The notes under the pieces were generated by a model, which worked only from the letters and a program-made list of their open reading frames with translations, was not told where the DNA came from and did no database searches. From Roseomonas sp. (GTDB lineage: Bacteria > Pseudomonadota > Alphaproteobacteria > Acetobacterales > Acetobacteraceae), in the NCBI GenBank assembly GCA_020249775.1, contig JADCFA010000018.1, positions 173,103 through 237,102 of the forward strand: DNA of 64,000 nucleotides, written 5' to 3'. Both the position numbers and the translations under genes were made by a program. Position 1 is the first letter of the stretch, and each line of letters starts with the position of its first letter. Shown piece by piece: positions 17,292 to 26,124 of this stretch.

Positions 17292-18104
17292 ATGTTTTTC
17301 ATGCGCCCTATCATGCTTTTCAGCGCCTTACTCCTTGCCTTGTTTGGCTTTTCCGGCAGCGCCCGCGCTCAGGCCGAAGAACAGGCATTGGTGGACCGCG
17401 CCACGCTCACGCTCCAGGAAATGATGGGTCCGGCGGATAATACCGGCGATGCGCGGGCGCTGCTCCGCAACGCCAAGGCAGTCTTGATCTGCCCACGGGT
17501 CTTCCGCGCCGGATTTTTTATCGGGGGCGAGTTTGGTGAATGCGTGCTCTCCGCCCGGGATGGCGGTGGTTCCTGGTCCTCACCGGCTTTTTATAGCCTA
17601 GTGGGGGGTAGTTTCGGGCTTCAGGCCGGCTTGCAGGATGCTCAGGTGGTCTCCTTGATCATGACCCAAAAGGGGCTGAACGCCATCCTGGATAGTCAGT
17701 TCAAATTTGGTGCTGAAGCTGGCCTTAGCTTTGCGACACTTGGGCGTAGCATCCAAGGCGCGACAACGGCGGCCGTGGGCGCGGATATTGTCACCATTGG
17801 CAGAAGCCGCGGGCTTTTCGCCGGCATCACGCTGGATGGCGCGCTATTATCGGCCAATAGCTCTGCCATGCGCGCCTATTTCGGGCGGGAAGTGGCGCCC
17901 CGAAGTGTGGTGGTGGCCATGGAAGTGCATAACCCAGGCAGCGATCCTTTACGCGGCGCGCTGATGCGCCTGGGGGCGCCTGCGAGCGGTGGCGGCAATT
18001 CTGCCGCGCCCGCGCCATCCGGTGGTGGGACCACCTCGGGCAGTGTAGCGACCGGCCGTGTGCAGACGGAAAACCTGGCGCCGCCGCCGGCCAATCGGCG
18101 TTGA
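17292..18104 (+). CDS. Exported SYLF (Ysc84-type) lipid-binding domain protein
   Basis: A 270-residue protein with a signal peptide (MFFMRPIMLFSALLLALFGFSGSARAQ). It is followed by a SYLF domain: ARALLRNAKAVLICPRVFRAGFFIGGEFGECVLS, SPAFYSLVGGSFGLQAG, then FKFGAEAGLS and ADIVTIGRSRGLFAGITLDGALL. The last 50 residues are Gly/Ser/Ala-rich and probably disordered. SYLF domains bind phosphoinositides or other lipids in eukaryotes; the bacterial role is unclear. The start ATG at 17292 is chosen because it opens the signal peptide. Confidence 0.85.
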   Translation: MFFMRPIMLFSALLLALFGFSGSARAQAEEQALVDRATLTLQEMMGPADNTGDARALLRNAKAVLICPRVFRAGFFIGGEFGECVLSARDGGGSWSSPAFYSLVGGSFGLQAGLQDAQVVSLIMTQKGLNAILDSQFKFGAEAGLSFATLGRSIQGATTAAVGADIVTIGRSRGLFAGITLDGALLSANSSAMRAYFGREVAPRSVVVAMEVHNPGSDPLRGALMRLGAPASGGGNSAAPAPSGGGTTSGSVATGRVQTENLAPPPANRR

Positions 18105-18131
18105 GGGGCTTCTTTTCACCTGCATCACGGC

Positions 18132-18602
18132 GTGACTGACAATACGCCTTTCTGGAAAAGCAAAACGCTGGCCGAGATGTCTCGGGCGGAATGGGAGAGC
18201 CTGTGCGATGGCTGCGGGCGCTGCTGCCTGCATAAGCTGCGCGATGAGGAAACCGATGCGCTGGCCTATACGGAAGTGGCGTGCCGGTTATTGGATTTGC
18301 ATAGCTGCCAATGTTCCGATTACGCGGGGCGCAAGAAGCGCGTGCCGGATTGCGTGAAGCTGACGCCCAAGAAGCTCGCGGCGATTGATTGGCTGCCGCC
18401 AAGCTGTGCCTATCGCATGGTGGCGGAAGGGCGGGATTTGGCCTGGTGGCACCCGCTGGTTTCGGGCGATCCGGAAACCGTGCATCGCGCGGGGGTTTCC
18501 GTGCGCGGGCGCGCCATTGATGAACGCCAGGCCGGCGCCTTGGAAGACCATGTGGTGCGCTGGCCAGGGATGATGCCGCGCAAGGCGAAGGCGCCTGATT
18601 GA
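18132..18602 (+). CDS. YcgN family cysteine cluster protein (UPF0260)
   Basis: A 156-residue protein with a GTG start. The clustered cysteines [15 protein letters not shown] (about residues 23-37), [20 protein letters not shown] and [11 protein letters not shown] match UPF0260/YcgN and suggest zinc or Fe-S binding, which is not demonstrated for the family as far as I know. [27 protein letters not shown] is the conserved middle. No functional hint comes from the neighbours. Confidence 0.9.
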   Translation: MTDNTPFWKSKTLAEMSRAEWESLCDGCGRCCLHKLRDEETDALAYTEVACRLLDLHSCQCSDYAGRKKRVPDCVKLTPKKLAAIDWLPPSCAYRMVAEGRDLAWWHPLVSGDPETVHRAGVSVRGRAIDERQAGALEDHVVRWPGMMPRKAKAPD

Positions 18603-18657
18603 CGGAGCGCGCGTTCCGCGCGACGAAGCCCCCACAAGCTTTGCGAAGGATGCCCCG

Positions 18658-19596
18658 ATGAAGGACGCGATTTATGGTGGCGTGAATGCCGCGGTGCTGA
18701 CGGCGATGAAGCCCGACCTGACCCCCGATCTGGATCGCATGGCGGCGCATGCCAAATGGCTGCTGGCCAATGGCTGCACCGGGCTTGGCGTGCTGGGCAC
18801 GACTGGTGAAGCAAATTCCTTCGGCCTGCATGAACGCAAGGCCATTCTGGAAGGGCTGATTGCGCGCGGCATTCCGGCGGCACGCATGATGCCGGGCACG
18901 GGCTGCGCCAGCCTGACCGATAGTGTGGAACTGACCAAGCATGCGCGCGATGCCGGCTGCCCCGGCGTGCTGATGCTGCCGCCCTTCTACTACAAGGGTC
19001 CGTCCGATGATGGGTTATTCGCCTATTTCTCCGAAGCGCTGAACCGCCTTGGTGGCGGGGTGAAAGTGTATCTTTATCACTTTCCGCAGCAATCGGCGGT
19101 GCCTTTCAGCCTTTCCTTGCTGGAGCGCCTGATCAAGGCTTTCCCCGGCACCATCAAGGGGGTCAAGGATTCATCGGGCGATTACGCCAATATGCAGGCC
19201 ATGGTGCAGGCCTTCGCCAAGGATGGGTTTGAAGTTTATTCCGGCAGCGATGAATTCCTGCAACGCATCCTGGCCGAAGGTGGCGCGGGCTGCATCACCG
19301 CCGCGTCCAACGCCAATTCGCATTGGGGCGGCATTGTCTATGCCAAGCGCACCGGGCCGGAAGCTGATGCGGCGCAGGCTGTGCTGAATGCCACGCGCAA
19401 GGCCGCGACTTCCGTGCCGCTGATCCCGGGGCTGCGTGAGATTATCGCCCGCAGCACGGGCGATAGCGGTTGGCGCACCATTCGCCCGCCGCATCTGCCG
19501 CTGAATGCTGCGCAGGCGGAAGCGGTGTGGGCGGCCTGGGGTGCGGCGGGGGCGCTGCCTCTGCCCGGGCTTTCGCCCGCCAAGGCGGCGGAATAG
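18658..19596 (+). CDS. Dihydrodipicolinate synthase family protein
   Basis: A 312-residue (beta/alpha)8-barrel class I aldolase of the DapA/NanA family. It shows GTTGEANSF (pyruvate-binding loop) near residue 47, the catalytic Tyr region VYLYHFPQ near 138-145, and the Schiff-base Lys in GTIKGVKDSSGD near residue 168. Family members cleave or form 2-oxo acids. The gene ends 4 bp before a small cupin gene, which points to a catabolic sugar-acid or hydroxy-acid lyase rather than lysine biosynthesis. The exact substrate is unknown. Confidence 0.9.
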   Translation: MKDAIYGGVNAAVLTAMKPDLTPDLDRMAAHAKWLLANGCTGLGVLGTTGEANSFGLHERKAILEGLIARGIPAARMMPGTGCASLTDSVELTKHARDAGCPGVLMLPPFYYKGPSDDGLFAYFSEALNRLGGGVKVYLYHFPQQSAVPFSLSLLERLIKAFPGTIKGVKDSSGDYANMQAMVQAFAKDGFEVYSGSDEFLQRILAEGGAGCITAASNANSHWGGIVYAKRTGPEADAAQAVLNATRKAATSVPLIPGLREIIARSTGDSGWRTIRPPHLPLNAAQAEAVWAAWGAAGALPLPGLSPAKAAE

Positions 19597-19600
19597 CGCC

Positions 19601-19915
19601 ATGAAGGAACCTCTGCGCTGCCGCCCGCCAGCGGTCGCGACCATTCAGGTTGATGATGCCAATGTGCGCGTCACGCGCTGGGATTTCGAACCCGGCGCGG
19701 AGACCGGCTGGCATCGTCATGGCATGGCCTATGTCGTGGTGCCGGTGACGGATGGCACGCTGTTCGTTGAATTGTCTGGCGGTGAGACGCTAACGGCCGA
19801 TCTTAAAGCCGGTGTCGCCTATGCGCGCACCGCAGGGGTTGAACATAATGTCGTGAATGGCGGAAGCGCGCCGTTAGCCTTCGTTGAAACCGAGCTCAAG
19901 CATTTGATCGGCTAG
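19601..19915 (+). CDS. Small cupin-domain protein
   Basis: A 104-residue single cupin. The metal-binding first motif is visible as GAETGWHRHGMAYVVVPV and the second as GVEHNVVNGGSAPLAFVE. It starts 4 bp after the DapA-like gene, so it is very likely co-translated and part of the same pathway. Such small cupins act as isomerases, dioxygenases or sugar-acid-binding proteins; the activity cannot be told. It overlaps the 3' end of the convergent EamA gene by 20 bp. Confidence 0.85.
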   Translation: MKEPLRCRPPAVATIQVDDANVRVTRWDFEPGAETGWHRHGMAYVVVPVTDGTLFVELSGGETLTADLKAGVAYARTAGVEHNVVNGGSAPLAFVETELKHLIG

Positions 19916-20786
19916 GCTTCGAGGGCAGCGTCACCAGCGCAAGGCCGATAAAGACCAAGGCAGCAGCCGGGATGGTGAGCCAGCCCGGCACCTCACCAAA
20001 AATCGCAAAACCCCAGATCAGGCCGGTAATGGTGACGATATAGCCCACTTGCGATGTCACCACGCCGCCCTGGGTCGCGAGTGATCGGAAATAGATCAGA
20101 TAGGCCAAAGCGAGCAGCACGCCTTGCGTCATGGTGATCGGCAGCCCGGCGATATCCACAGCGCGGATCTGCCCGGTTGAAAACGCAATCACCGCCATGA
20201 TCAGCGCCGCCGCGCCGCAGGTGCCGGCCGCCAGCGCCAAGGGCGCAGCCCCGCGCGGGGCAAGTTTCACACCCGCAATATTCGCCACCGCATACCAAAC
20301 CGGGGTGCAGGCGGCGAGCAAGGCCCAGGGCAGCGCCTGAGGGTCCGGCAGCGCCGCACCTGGCGCCATGGCAATGCCAATGCCGACCAGTCCCAAAATG
20401 CTGCCGCCAATGCGCCGCCAGGAGACTTTTTCCATCCTGAGCAGCATGGCGCCAAGCACGGTCAACATGGGCGAAAGCGGGATCAGCAGCGAAAAGAAAC
20501 CTGCTGGAATATGCTGCAAACTTGTGAAGCCAAACAGGTTGGACAGCACCAACCCGGTCAGCCCAGAAACGCCATAATGGATCAGATAGGGCCGCCTGAG
20601 TGCGGGGATTTCGCGCCGCGCAAAACACACCGCAAGCAAGGTGATGGTGCTGAAACCCGAAGCGCCAAGCGCGATCATCAAGGGTGGCCAGCCCATCCCG
20701 CCCAATGTCTTCACGAAAATCGGCGTGGCACCCCAAATGGTGCCAAGCAACAAAAGGGGCAGAATGGCGTTGAGCGCGAAACGCAT
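19896..20786 (-). CDS. EamA/DMT superfamily transporter
   Basis: A 296-residue inner-membrane protein with about ten hydrophobic helices in two EamA repeats (LPLLLLGTIWGATPIFVKTLG at the start; PWALLAACTPVWYAVANIAG opening the second half). DMT transporters of this kind export amino acids or other metabolites. The open frame runs upstream to 21590 across another gene, but only the part from the ATG at 20786 has membrane-protein composition. Alternative in-frame starts up to 20852 exist. It is divergent from the YgjP-like gene. Confidence 0.87.
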   Translation of the reverse strand: MRFALNAILPLLLLGTIWGATPIFVKTLGGMGWPPLMIALGASGFSTITLLAVCFARREIPALRRPYLIHYGVSGLTGLVLSNLFGFTSLQHIPAGFFSLLIPLSPMLTVLGAMLLRMEKVSWRRIGGSILGLVGIGIAMAPGAALPDPQALPWALLAACTPVWYAVANIAGVKLAPRGAAPLALAAGTCGAAALIMAVIAFSTGQIRAVDIAGLPITMTQGVLLALAYLIYFRSLATQGGVVTSQVGYIVTITGLIWGFAIFGEVPGWLTIPAAALVFIGLALVTLPSKPSRSNA

Positions 20787-20818
20787 ACCGACACTCGCGC
20801 GCGAAAGCGCCTGAGTGT

Positions 20819-20845
20819 CAAGCGGTTGAAAAATCAACCCGCTTG
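20819..20845. promoter_or_regulatory. Dyad in the EamA/YgjP divergent promoter region
   Basis: CAAGCGGTTGA and TCAACCCGCTTG are inverted copies (one bulged base) separated by AAAA, placed 33 bp upstream of the EamA start and 17 bp upstream of the YgjP-like start. The position suits an operator shared by both genes, but the sequence could equally form an RNA hairpin. Confidence 0.4.
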
Positions 20846-20861
20846 ACGGCATGGTGCGCTG

Positions 20862-21581
20862 ATGTCTCTGCCCGATTCGGAAATGGTGCCGCTTCGCCCT
20901 GGCTTGCTCGGCCCGCCGGAGCTTTGCCCGGTGCGTTGGCGCCGTTCTGAACGTGCCCGTTCGGTCAGTTTGCGCATTGATCCGCGCGCCGGCGATGTGG
21001 TGGTAACACTGCCAATGCGCGCAAGCCGCCGCGCGGGGCTTGAGCTTCTCACCGCCCATGCGGCTTGGGTGCTGAAGCGCATCAAGGCCCTGGCGCCGAG
21101 CATTTCTCTGGCGCATGGCGCCGCCGTGCCTTTGGGCGGCGTGCCGCATCCTGTGCTGCATGATCCGAATAGGCGCGGTGGTGCCTTTGTGGAAAATGGC
21201 GCCATCATTGTCACAGGCGCGGTGGAATTTCTGCCGCGGCGCTTGCGCGATTTTCTGCGGGTCGAGGCAAAGCGGCGCATCCTGCCTTTGGCTGCGACGC
21301 ATGCCGAAAAACTTGGTGTCGGGATCAAGGCCATTCGCGTGAAGGATACACAAAGCCGCTGGGGGTCTTGCGCGCCGGATGGCACGCTCGCCTTTTCCTG
21401 GCGGCTTGTCATGGCGCCGGGTGCGGTGCTGGATTATGTTGTCGCGCATGAGGTCGCGCATCTGCGTGAACTCAACCATTCTCCGCGCTTTTGGGCGCAT
21501 GTGGCGGCGCTGGCCCCGCATCGTGCGGAAGCCGAGGCCTGGCTGCGCGAAGAAGGCCCGGCCCTGCTGCGTGTGGGCTGA
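20862..21581 (+). CDS. YgjP-like (DUF45, WLM/SprT-type) metallopeptidase
   Basis: A 239-residue protein with the zinc-protease signature VVAHEVAHLRELNHSPRFW in the C-terminal third (two His and Glu in HEVAH, third ligand in NHS.RFW). It is preceded by the family motif DTQSRWGSCAPDGTLAFSWRL. This is the YgjP/DUF45 arrangement; the bacterial function is unproven. It ends 25 bp before the dehydrogenase gene on the same strand. Confidence 0.88.
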   Translation: MSLPDSEMVPLRPGLLGPPELCPVRWRRSERARSVSLRIDPRAGDVVVTLPMRASRRAGLELLTAHAAWVLKRIKALAPSISLAHGAAVPLGGVPHPVLHDPNRRGGAFVENGAIIVTGAVEFLPRRLRDFLRVEAKRRILPLAATHAEKLGVGIKAIRVKDTQSRWGSCAPDGTLAFSWRLVMAPGAVLDYVVAHEVAHLRELNHSPRFWAHVAALAPHRAEAEAWLREEGPALLRVG

Positions 21582-21606
21582 AAAGCACAAGGATTGAGGG
21601 GTTGCG

Positions 21607-22617
21607 ATGAAAGCTGTTGGATATCGGAAATGCCTGCCAATTGATCAGGCGGATGCGCTGATTGATCTGGATATCGCGGCCCCCGCGGCGCCGGCCGGGC
21701 GCGATATGCTAGTGGAAATCCATGCCGTTTCGGTGAACCCCGTTGATACCAAGGTGCGGCGCCGCGATGACCCAGGTGAGGCGCCGCGCATCCTGGGCTT
21801 TGATGGCGCCGGCGTGGTGCGCGCAGTAGGGCCGGATTGCACGCTGTTTCGCCCCGGTGATGAGGTATTTTACGCCGGCGTGATCAATCGCCCCGGCACC
21901 AATGCCGAATTGCATCTGGTGGATGAACGCATCGTTGGGCGGAAGCCGCGCAACCTGACCTTCCCTGAAGCTGCCGCCATACCGCTGACCGCGATTACCG
22001 CTTGGGAGGGCTTGTTTGATCGCCTTGGCGTGCAGCAAGGCGGCGGGCAGGGACAGACTCTGCTGGTGATCGGTGGGGCGGGCGGTGTGGGTTCCATGGT
22101 GATCCAGATCGCGCGCGCGCTGACCGGGCTGACGGTGGTGGCGACCGCATCGCGCGCGGAAAGCGTGCAGTGGTGTCGTGATTTGGGCGCGCATCATGTG
22201 GTGGATCATCACGGCGATATCGCCGCACAGATGAAGGCGCTTGGTTTGCGCGGCGCCAATTACATCTATTCTGCCAATACCACCGCGAAGAATTGGGCCG
22301 CGATGGTGGAAGCTGTGGCGCCGCAAGGGCGCATTCTTTTGATTGAAAGCCAGGCGCCGGTGGATGCGCGCGATGTGATGCGCAAATCGGTTTCGATCCA
22401 TTGGGAGCTGATGTTCACGCGCCCGTTGTTCAACACGCCCGATATGATCGAACAGCACCGGCTGTTGAATGAGGTTGCGGGGCTGATCGAAGCCGGGCGG
22501 ATGCGCGGCACCATGACACGAAATCTTGGCAAGATAACCGCAGCCAATCTGACGCAAGCGCATGCGCTGGTGGAAAGCGGCGGCATGATCGGCAAGGTTG
22601 TGCTGGAAGATTTTTAG
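21607..22617 (+). CDS. Zinc-type alcohol dehydrogenase family protein (quinone-oxidoreductase-like)
   Basis: A 336-residue medium-chain dehydrogenase/reductase. It has a GroES-like N-terminal domain (EIHAVSVNPVDTKVRRRD) and a Rossmann domain with LLVIGGAGGVGSMVIQIARAL near residue 155. The cysteine and histidine ligands of catalytic-zinc enzymes are not evident, so it belongs to the zinc-free quinone reductase/ZADH branch. NADPH is the likely cofactor; the substrate is unknown. Confidence 0.88.
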   Translation: MKAVGYRKCLPIDQADALIDLDIAAPAAPAGRDMLVEIHAVSVNPVDTKVRRRDDPGEAPRILGFDGAGVVRAVGPDCTLFRPGDEVFYAGVINRPGTNAELHLVDERIVGRKPRNLTFPEAAAIPLTAITAWEGLFDRLGVQQGGGQGQTLLVIGGAGGVGSMVIQIARALTGLTVVATASRAESVQWCRDLGAHHVVDHHGDIAAQMKALGLRGANYIYSANTTAKNWAAMVEAVAPQGRILLIESQAPVDARDVMRKSVSIHWELMFTRPLFNTPDMIEQHRLLNEVAGLIEAGRMRGTMTRNLGKITAANLTQAHALVESGGMIGKVVLEDF

Positions 22618-22647
22618 ATCACGCGTGGTCGTGACAAGGTAGTGACG

Positions 22648-23655
22648 ATGCAAAACCCCTTTGTGAAGCTTGCGGAAATTCATCGCGGCCCGGCGGTGGA
22701 GAGCATTCATCACGGCATCGCCGTGGTGATGGATAGCAACGGCCGGCAGGTGCTGGCGATGGGTGATCCTGCCTTTGTGACTTTCCCACGATCCTCACTG
22801 AAGCCCTATCAGGCGGTGGCACTGGTGGAAACCGGTGCGGCGGATGCGCTGGGGCTGACGGAAGAACACCTCGCGCTATCCTGCGCGTCCCATAGCGCTG
22901 AGGATTTTCAAGTGGCCTTGGTGCGTGATTGGCTGGCGCGCATGGGGCTTTCTGAATCTGCCTTGGTTTGCGGGCCCGATATGCCGCGCGCGGCGGCGGA
23001 TCAGGCGAAGATTTATCGTGCGGGTGGTGATTGGTCCCGCATCTATCATAATTGCTCCGGTAAGCATTGCGGGTTTTTGAGTGTGGCGCAGAAGCTCGGC
23101 GCGCCAGTCGCGGGCTATGATGATCCCGCGCATCCGACGCAAAGGCTTTATCTGGAGATACTTTCGGATTTGCTCGGCAGCAATGCGCGCCGCTTGCAGG
23201 CGGGTGTTGATGGTTGTGGCTTGCCGGCGCTGGCCCTTTCCATGGAAGCCATGGCGCAGGCGGCAGCGCGTTGGGCGGCGCGCAAGGTGGCAAGCCCTGC
23301 GCGGCGCGGCGCCATTGAAAGATTGCAGGCCGCCATTGCCAAATATCCGGATCATCTTTCCGGGCGCGATCAGGCAACCAGCCGCATTGTGCGCGCCACC
23401 AATGGCCGCGTGCTGCTGAAGGGGGGCGCAGAGGGTTTTGTAGTCGGCTTTGTGCCGGAGCAGGGTTTGGGGATTGCCGTGAAACTCGCCGATGGTGCAT
23501 CACGCGCCAAGATGGGTGTCTTTGCCGCGTTGCTTGGTCGGCTTGGCTTGCTGGATGCTGCCGCGACGGACGCATTGGTGCAGGCGGTGGAAGGCGATAT
23601 TGCAGACAGCAATGGCAAGCCCGTTGGGCGTATTGCCGTGACGCTACCAGCGTAA
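22648..23655 (+). CDS. Asparaginase, type II thermolabile-like family
   Basis: A 335-residue protein of the asparaginase family defined by rhizobial AnsA-type enzymes (PF06089), unrelated to E. coli AnsA/AnsB. Landmarks are FPRSSLKPYQAVALVETGAAD near residue 48, LSCASHSAEDFQVALV, YHNCSGKHCGFL and QAGVDGCGLP. The ATG at 22648 is preceded by AAGG at a normal distance; a GTG 6 bp upstream is also possible. It is the first gene of a run with a flavin monooxygenase and an enoyl-CoA hydratase. Confidence 0.9.
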   Translation: MQNPFVKLAEIHRGPAVESIHHGIAVVMDSNGRQVLAMGDPAFVTFPRSSLKPYQAVALVETGAADALGLTEEHLALSCASHSAEDFQVALVRDWLARMGLSESALVCGPDMPRAAADQAKIYRAGGDWSRIYHNCSGKHCGFLSVAQKLGAPVAGYDDPAHPTQRLYLEILSDLLGSNARRLQAGVDGCGLPALALSMEAMAQAAARWAARKVASPARRGAIERLQAAIAKYPDHLSGRDQATSRIVRATNGRVLLKGGAEGFVVGFVPEQGLGIAVKLADGASRAKMGVFAALLGRLGLLDAAATDALVQAVEGDIADSNGKPVGRIAVTLPA

Positions 23656-23666
23656 AGGTGGTAGCG

Positions 23667-24884
23667 ATGCAGGTGCTGATCGCGGGCGGTGGTGTTGGGG
23701 GCCTGGCACTGGCGCTGATGCTGCATCAGCGCGGCATTGGCTGCACCGTGTTGGAAGCCGCGGCGGAAGTTAAGCCACTTGGTGTCGGCATCAATACGCT
23801 GCCACATGCCATTCGCGAATTGGCCGCGCTTGATCTGCTGCCAGCGCTGGATGGGGTTGGCATTCGCACGCGTGAATTGCGCTATTTGAACCGCTTCGGC
23901 CAGGAGATTTGGAAGGAACCGCGCGGCATTTGGGCGGGGCATGAGGTGCCGCAATTTTCCATCCATCGTGGCCATTTGCATCAGGTATTATGGCAGGCGG
24001 CGGAGGCGCGCTTGCCGAAAGCTGCGTTGCTTCGCAATGCACGGCTGCAAGGCTTCACGCAAAGCGCCACCGGTATCACTGCGCATCTGGCGGATGGGCG
24101 CAGCCTATCCGGTGATGTGCTGATCGGCGCGGATGGCATTCATTCCACCATCCGCGCGGCGCTGCATCCGGATGATGGCGGCATTCGCTGGAATGGCATT
24201 CAGATGTGGCGCGGCGCGGTGGAATGGCCGGCCTTTGAAGGTGGCGACACCATGATCGTCGCTGGCGACATGAAGGAAAAGCTGGTGCTCTACCCGATCG
24301 GCGCTGGCAGTTCGGCTGAAACGCGACTGACTAATTGGGTTGTCTGCGCGCAGATTGGTGACGCCAGCAAGCCGCCGCCACGGCGGGAGGATTGGTCGCG
24401 CCCCGGCCAGCTTGATGAAGTGCTGGCGCATGTCGCGCGGTTTCGTATTCCCTTTCTGGATGTTGCCGCGCTGGTGCGCGCCACGCCTGAATTCTGGGAA
24501 TATCCGATGTGTGACCGTGATCCCTTGCCCTTCTGGACGCAAGGTCGCGTGACGCTTTTGGGTGATGCCGCGCATCCCATGTATCCGGTCGGATCGAATG
24601 GCGCATCGCAAGCCGTTTTGGATGCGCGTTGCCTTGCGGACCTATTGGCATCTCATGCGCCCGAAGCGGCGCTTGCGGCCTATGCGGCGGAACGCCTGCC
24701 AAAAACAGCCGAGATTGTGCGCGCCAATCGCAAGGGTGGGCCAGAGCGCGTGGTGGATGAGGTCAGTGCGCGCGCGCCGGATGGTTTCACGCGGCTGGAA
24801 GATGTGATGTCGCGCGAAGAACTCGCCGCCATTGCCGGCGGCTATGCGCAAATGGCCGGGTTTGCGGCGGGGAAACGGGCATGA
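23667..24884 (+). CDS. FAD-dependent aromatic-ring monooxygenase-like protein
   Basis: A 405-residue class A flavoprotein monooxygenase. The Rossmann GxGxxG is at the start (MQVLIAGGGVGGLALALML), VLIGADGIHSTIR lies mid-protein, and the second FAD motif is VTLLGDAAHPMYPVGSNGASQA. These enzymes hydroxylate phenolic or heteroaromatic compounds using NAD(P)H and O2; PhzS/salicylate-hydroxylase-like proteins are the closest pattern. The ATG at 23667 gives the canonical N-terminus. It overlaps the next gene by ATGA, so they are co-translated. Confidence 0.9.
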   Translation: MQVLIAGGGVGGLALALMLHQRGIGCTVLEAAAEVKPLGVGINTLPHAIRELAALDLLPALDGVGIRTRELRYLNRFGQEIWKEPRGIWAGHEVPQFSIHRGHLHQVLWQAAEARLPKAALLRNARLQGFTQSATGITAHLADGRSLSGDVLIGADGIHSTIRAALHPDDGGIRWNGIQMWRGAVEWPAFEGGDTMIVAGDMKEKLVLYPIGAGSSAETRLTNWVVCAQIGDASKPPPRREDWSRPGQLDEVLAHVARFRIPFLDVAALVRATPEFWEYPMCDRDPLPFWTQGRVTLLGDAAHPMYPVGSNGASQAVLDARCLADLLASHAPEAALAAYAAERLPKTAEIVRANRKGGPERVVDEVSARAPDGFTRLEDVMSREELAAIAGGYAQMAGFAAGKRA

Positions 24885-25663
24885 GCGGGCGCTTTGATGT
24901 CACGATGGATGCGCGTGGTGTGGCGCGCCTGACGGTCGCGCATGATGCCAAGCTGAATACGCTGAACCCGGCACTATTGGATGATGCGATTGCCGCGCTA
25001 CGCGATCTTGCGAAACAGCCTGACCTGCGCGCTGCGGTGCTGACGGGCGAAGGCGAACGCGCCTTCATCGGCGGGGCTGATATCGGCGCCATGGCGGCTT
25101 TGGAAACACCAGCGGAGGCGGAAGCCTTCATCCGCCGAGTGCATGGTATTTGCGCCGCCATTCGCGATTTACCCGTGCCGGTGATTGCGCGCATCAATGG
25201 CTGGTGCCTGGGCGCCGGGCTGGAAGTGGCCGCGGCTTGCGATATGCGTATTGCCGTGCGGGATGCAAAATTCGGCATGCCGGAAGTGCGCGTTGGTATT
25301 CCTTCCGTGGTGGAAGCGGCGTTATTGCCCGGCCTGATCGGCTGGGGCCGCACCAGGCGTTTATTGCTGCTGACTGAAACAATCTCCGCCGCTGATGCAC
25401 TTTCCTGGGGGTTATTGGAAGAAGTGGCGCATCGCGAGCGTATTGACGCGCGTATTGAAACCTGGATCGGCTATTTGCTGGCAGCCGGGCCTGAGGCACT
25501 TCGCGCGCAGAAAGCGCTGATCCGGCAATGGGAAGATCGCCCGACCACTGAGGCAATCGCCGCCGGCATTTCGGCCTTCGCCGCTTCCTGGAAGACCGAT
25601 GAACCCAAACGCATGATGCGCGCCTTCCTGGAAGAACAGAAGGCGCGCAAGAAGAAGCGCTGA
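24881..25663 (+). CDS. Enoyl-CoA hydratase/isomerase family protein
   Basis: A 260-residue crotonase-fold protein. Oxyanion-hole segments are AFIGGADIGAMAAL (residues 62-75) and INGWCLGAGLEVAAACDMRIA, followed by FGMPEVRVGIPSVVEAALLPGLIGWGRTRRL. In the second block Glu of PEVRVG is present; the second catalytic acid of hydratases aligns near VVEAA. The reaction could be hydration, isomerisation or dehalogenation. Overlap with the monooxygenase gene suggests a joint catabolic pathway. Confidence 0.9.
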   Translation: MSGRFDVTMDARGVARLTVAHDAKLNTLNPALLDDAIAALRDLAKQPDLRAAVLTGEGERAFIGGADIGAMAALETPAEAEAFIRRVHGICAAIRDLPVPVIARINGWCLGAGLEVAAACDMRIAVRDAKFGMPEVRVGIPSVVEAALLPGLIGWGRTRRLLLLTETISAADALSWGLLEEVAHRERIDARIETWIGYLLAAGPEALRAQKALIRQWEDRPTTEAIAAGISAFAASWKTDEPKRMMRAFLEEQKARKKKR

Positions 25664-25665
25664 AT

Positions 25666-26106
25666 TCAGCCCGGCGGCGGTAAGAAATTCACCTCATGCT
25701 CCGCTGCAAGGCGCACCACCTCGGCCGGATCCGGCACGTTATGGATGCGCGTGAATAGTGTGAAGAGCCCACGCGCGGGGCTCACCCAAAATAGCGCGCG
25801 CACCGGTGCTTCGGTCTTGTTGAAGATGCCATGGGCGATACCCATCGGCAGGCGAATCAAATCACCCGCCTTGGCGGTGGCGGCCTGGCCATCCAGGAAA
25901 AGATCAAATTGCCCTTCCAGCACGCGAATGAATTCATCCTGCGTTGTGTGGATATGCGGCGGCACAAAGGTGCCGGGCGGAAAAAATGTGTCGAAAGCAA
26001 AACAACTTTCGCTATGCGCCACCGGCTTATAGGTCTGGCCCAGGATGGACCATACGATGCCGCCCTCACCGGTGCCGGCTGGGGTTACACCTGCTGTCAT
26101 GCTCAT
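25666..26106 (-). CDS. Cupin-domain protein
   Basis: A 146-residue cupin. Metal-binding residues are seen in FVPPHIHTTQDEFIRVLEGQFD (two His and Glu) and in the second motif PMGIAHGIFNKTEAPVRALFWV. It lies 18 bp downstream of livF on the same strand, so it may be read from the Liv transporter operon. Likely an enzyme acting on the transported compound, or a sugar/acid-binding protein; undetermined. Confidence 0.82.
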   Translation of the reverse strand: MSMTAGVTPAGTGEGGIVWSILGQTYKPVAHSESCFAFDTFFPPGTFVPPHIHTTQDEFIRVLEGQFDLFLDGQAATAKAGDLIRLPMGIAHGIFNKTEAPVRALFWVSPARGLFTLFTRIHNVPDPAEVVRLAAEHEVNFLPPPG

Positions 26107-26124
26107 TTGTTGAGGCTCCCTGTT

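Noticed and set aside
17827..18942. 371-codon minus-strand frame
   Set aside because: Antisense to the SYLF, YcgN and DapA-like genes, all of which are recognisable.
19896..21590. 564-codon minus-strand frame containing the EamA gene
   Set aside because: Only the portion from 20786 onward has membrane-protein composition; the upstream part is antisense to the YgjP-like gene.
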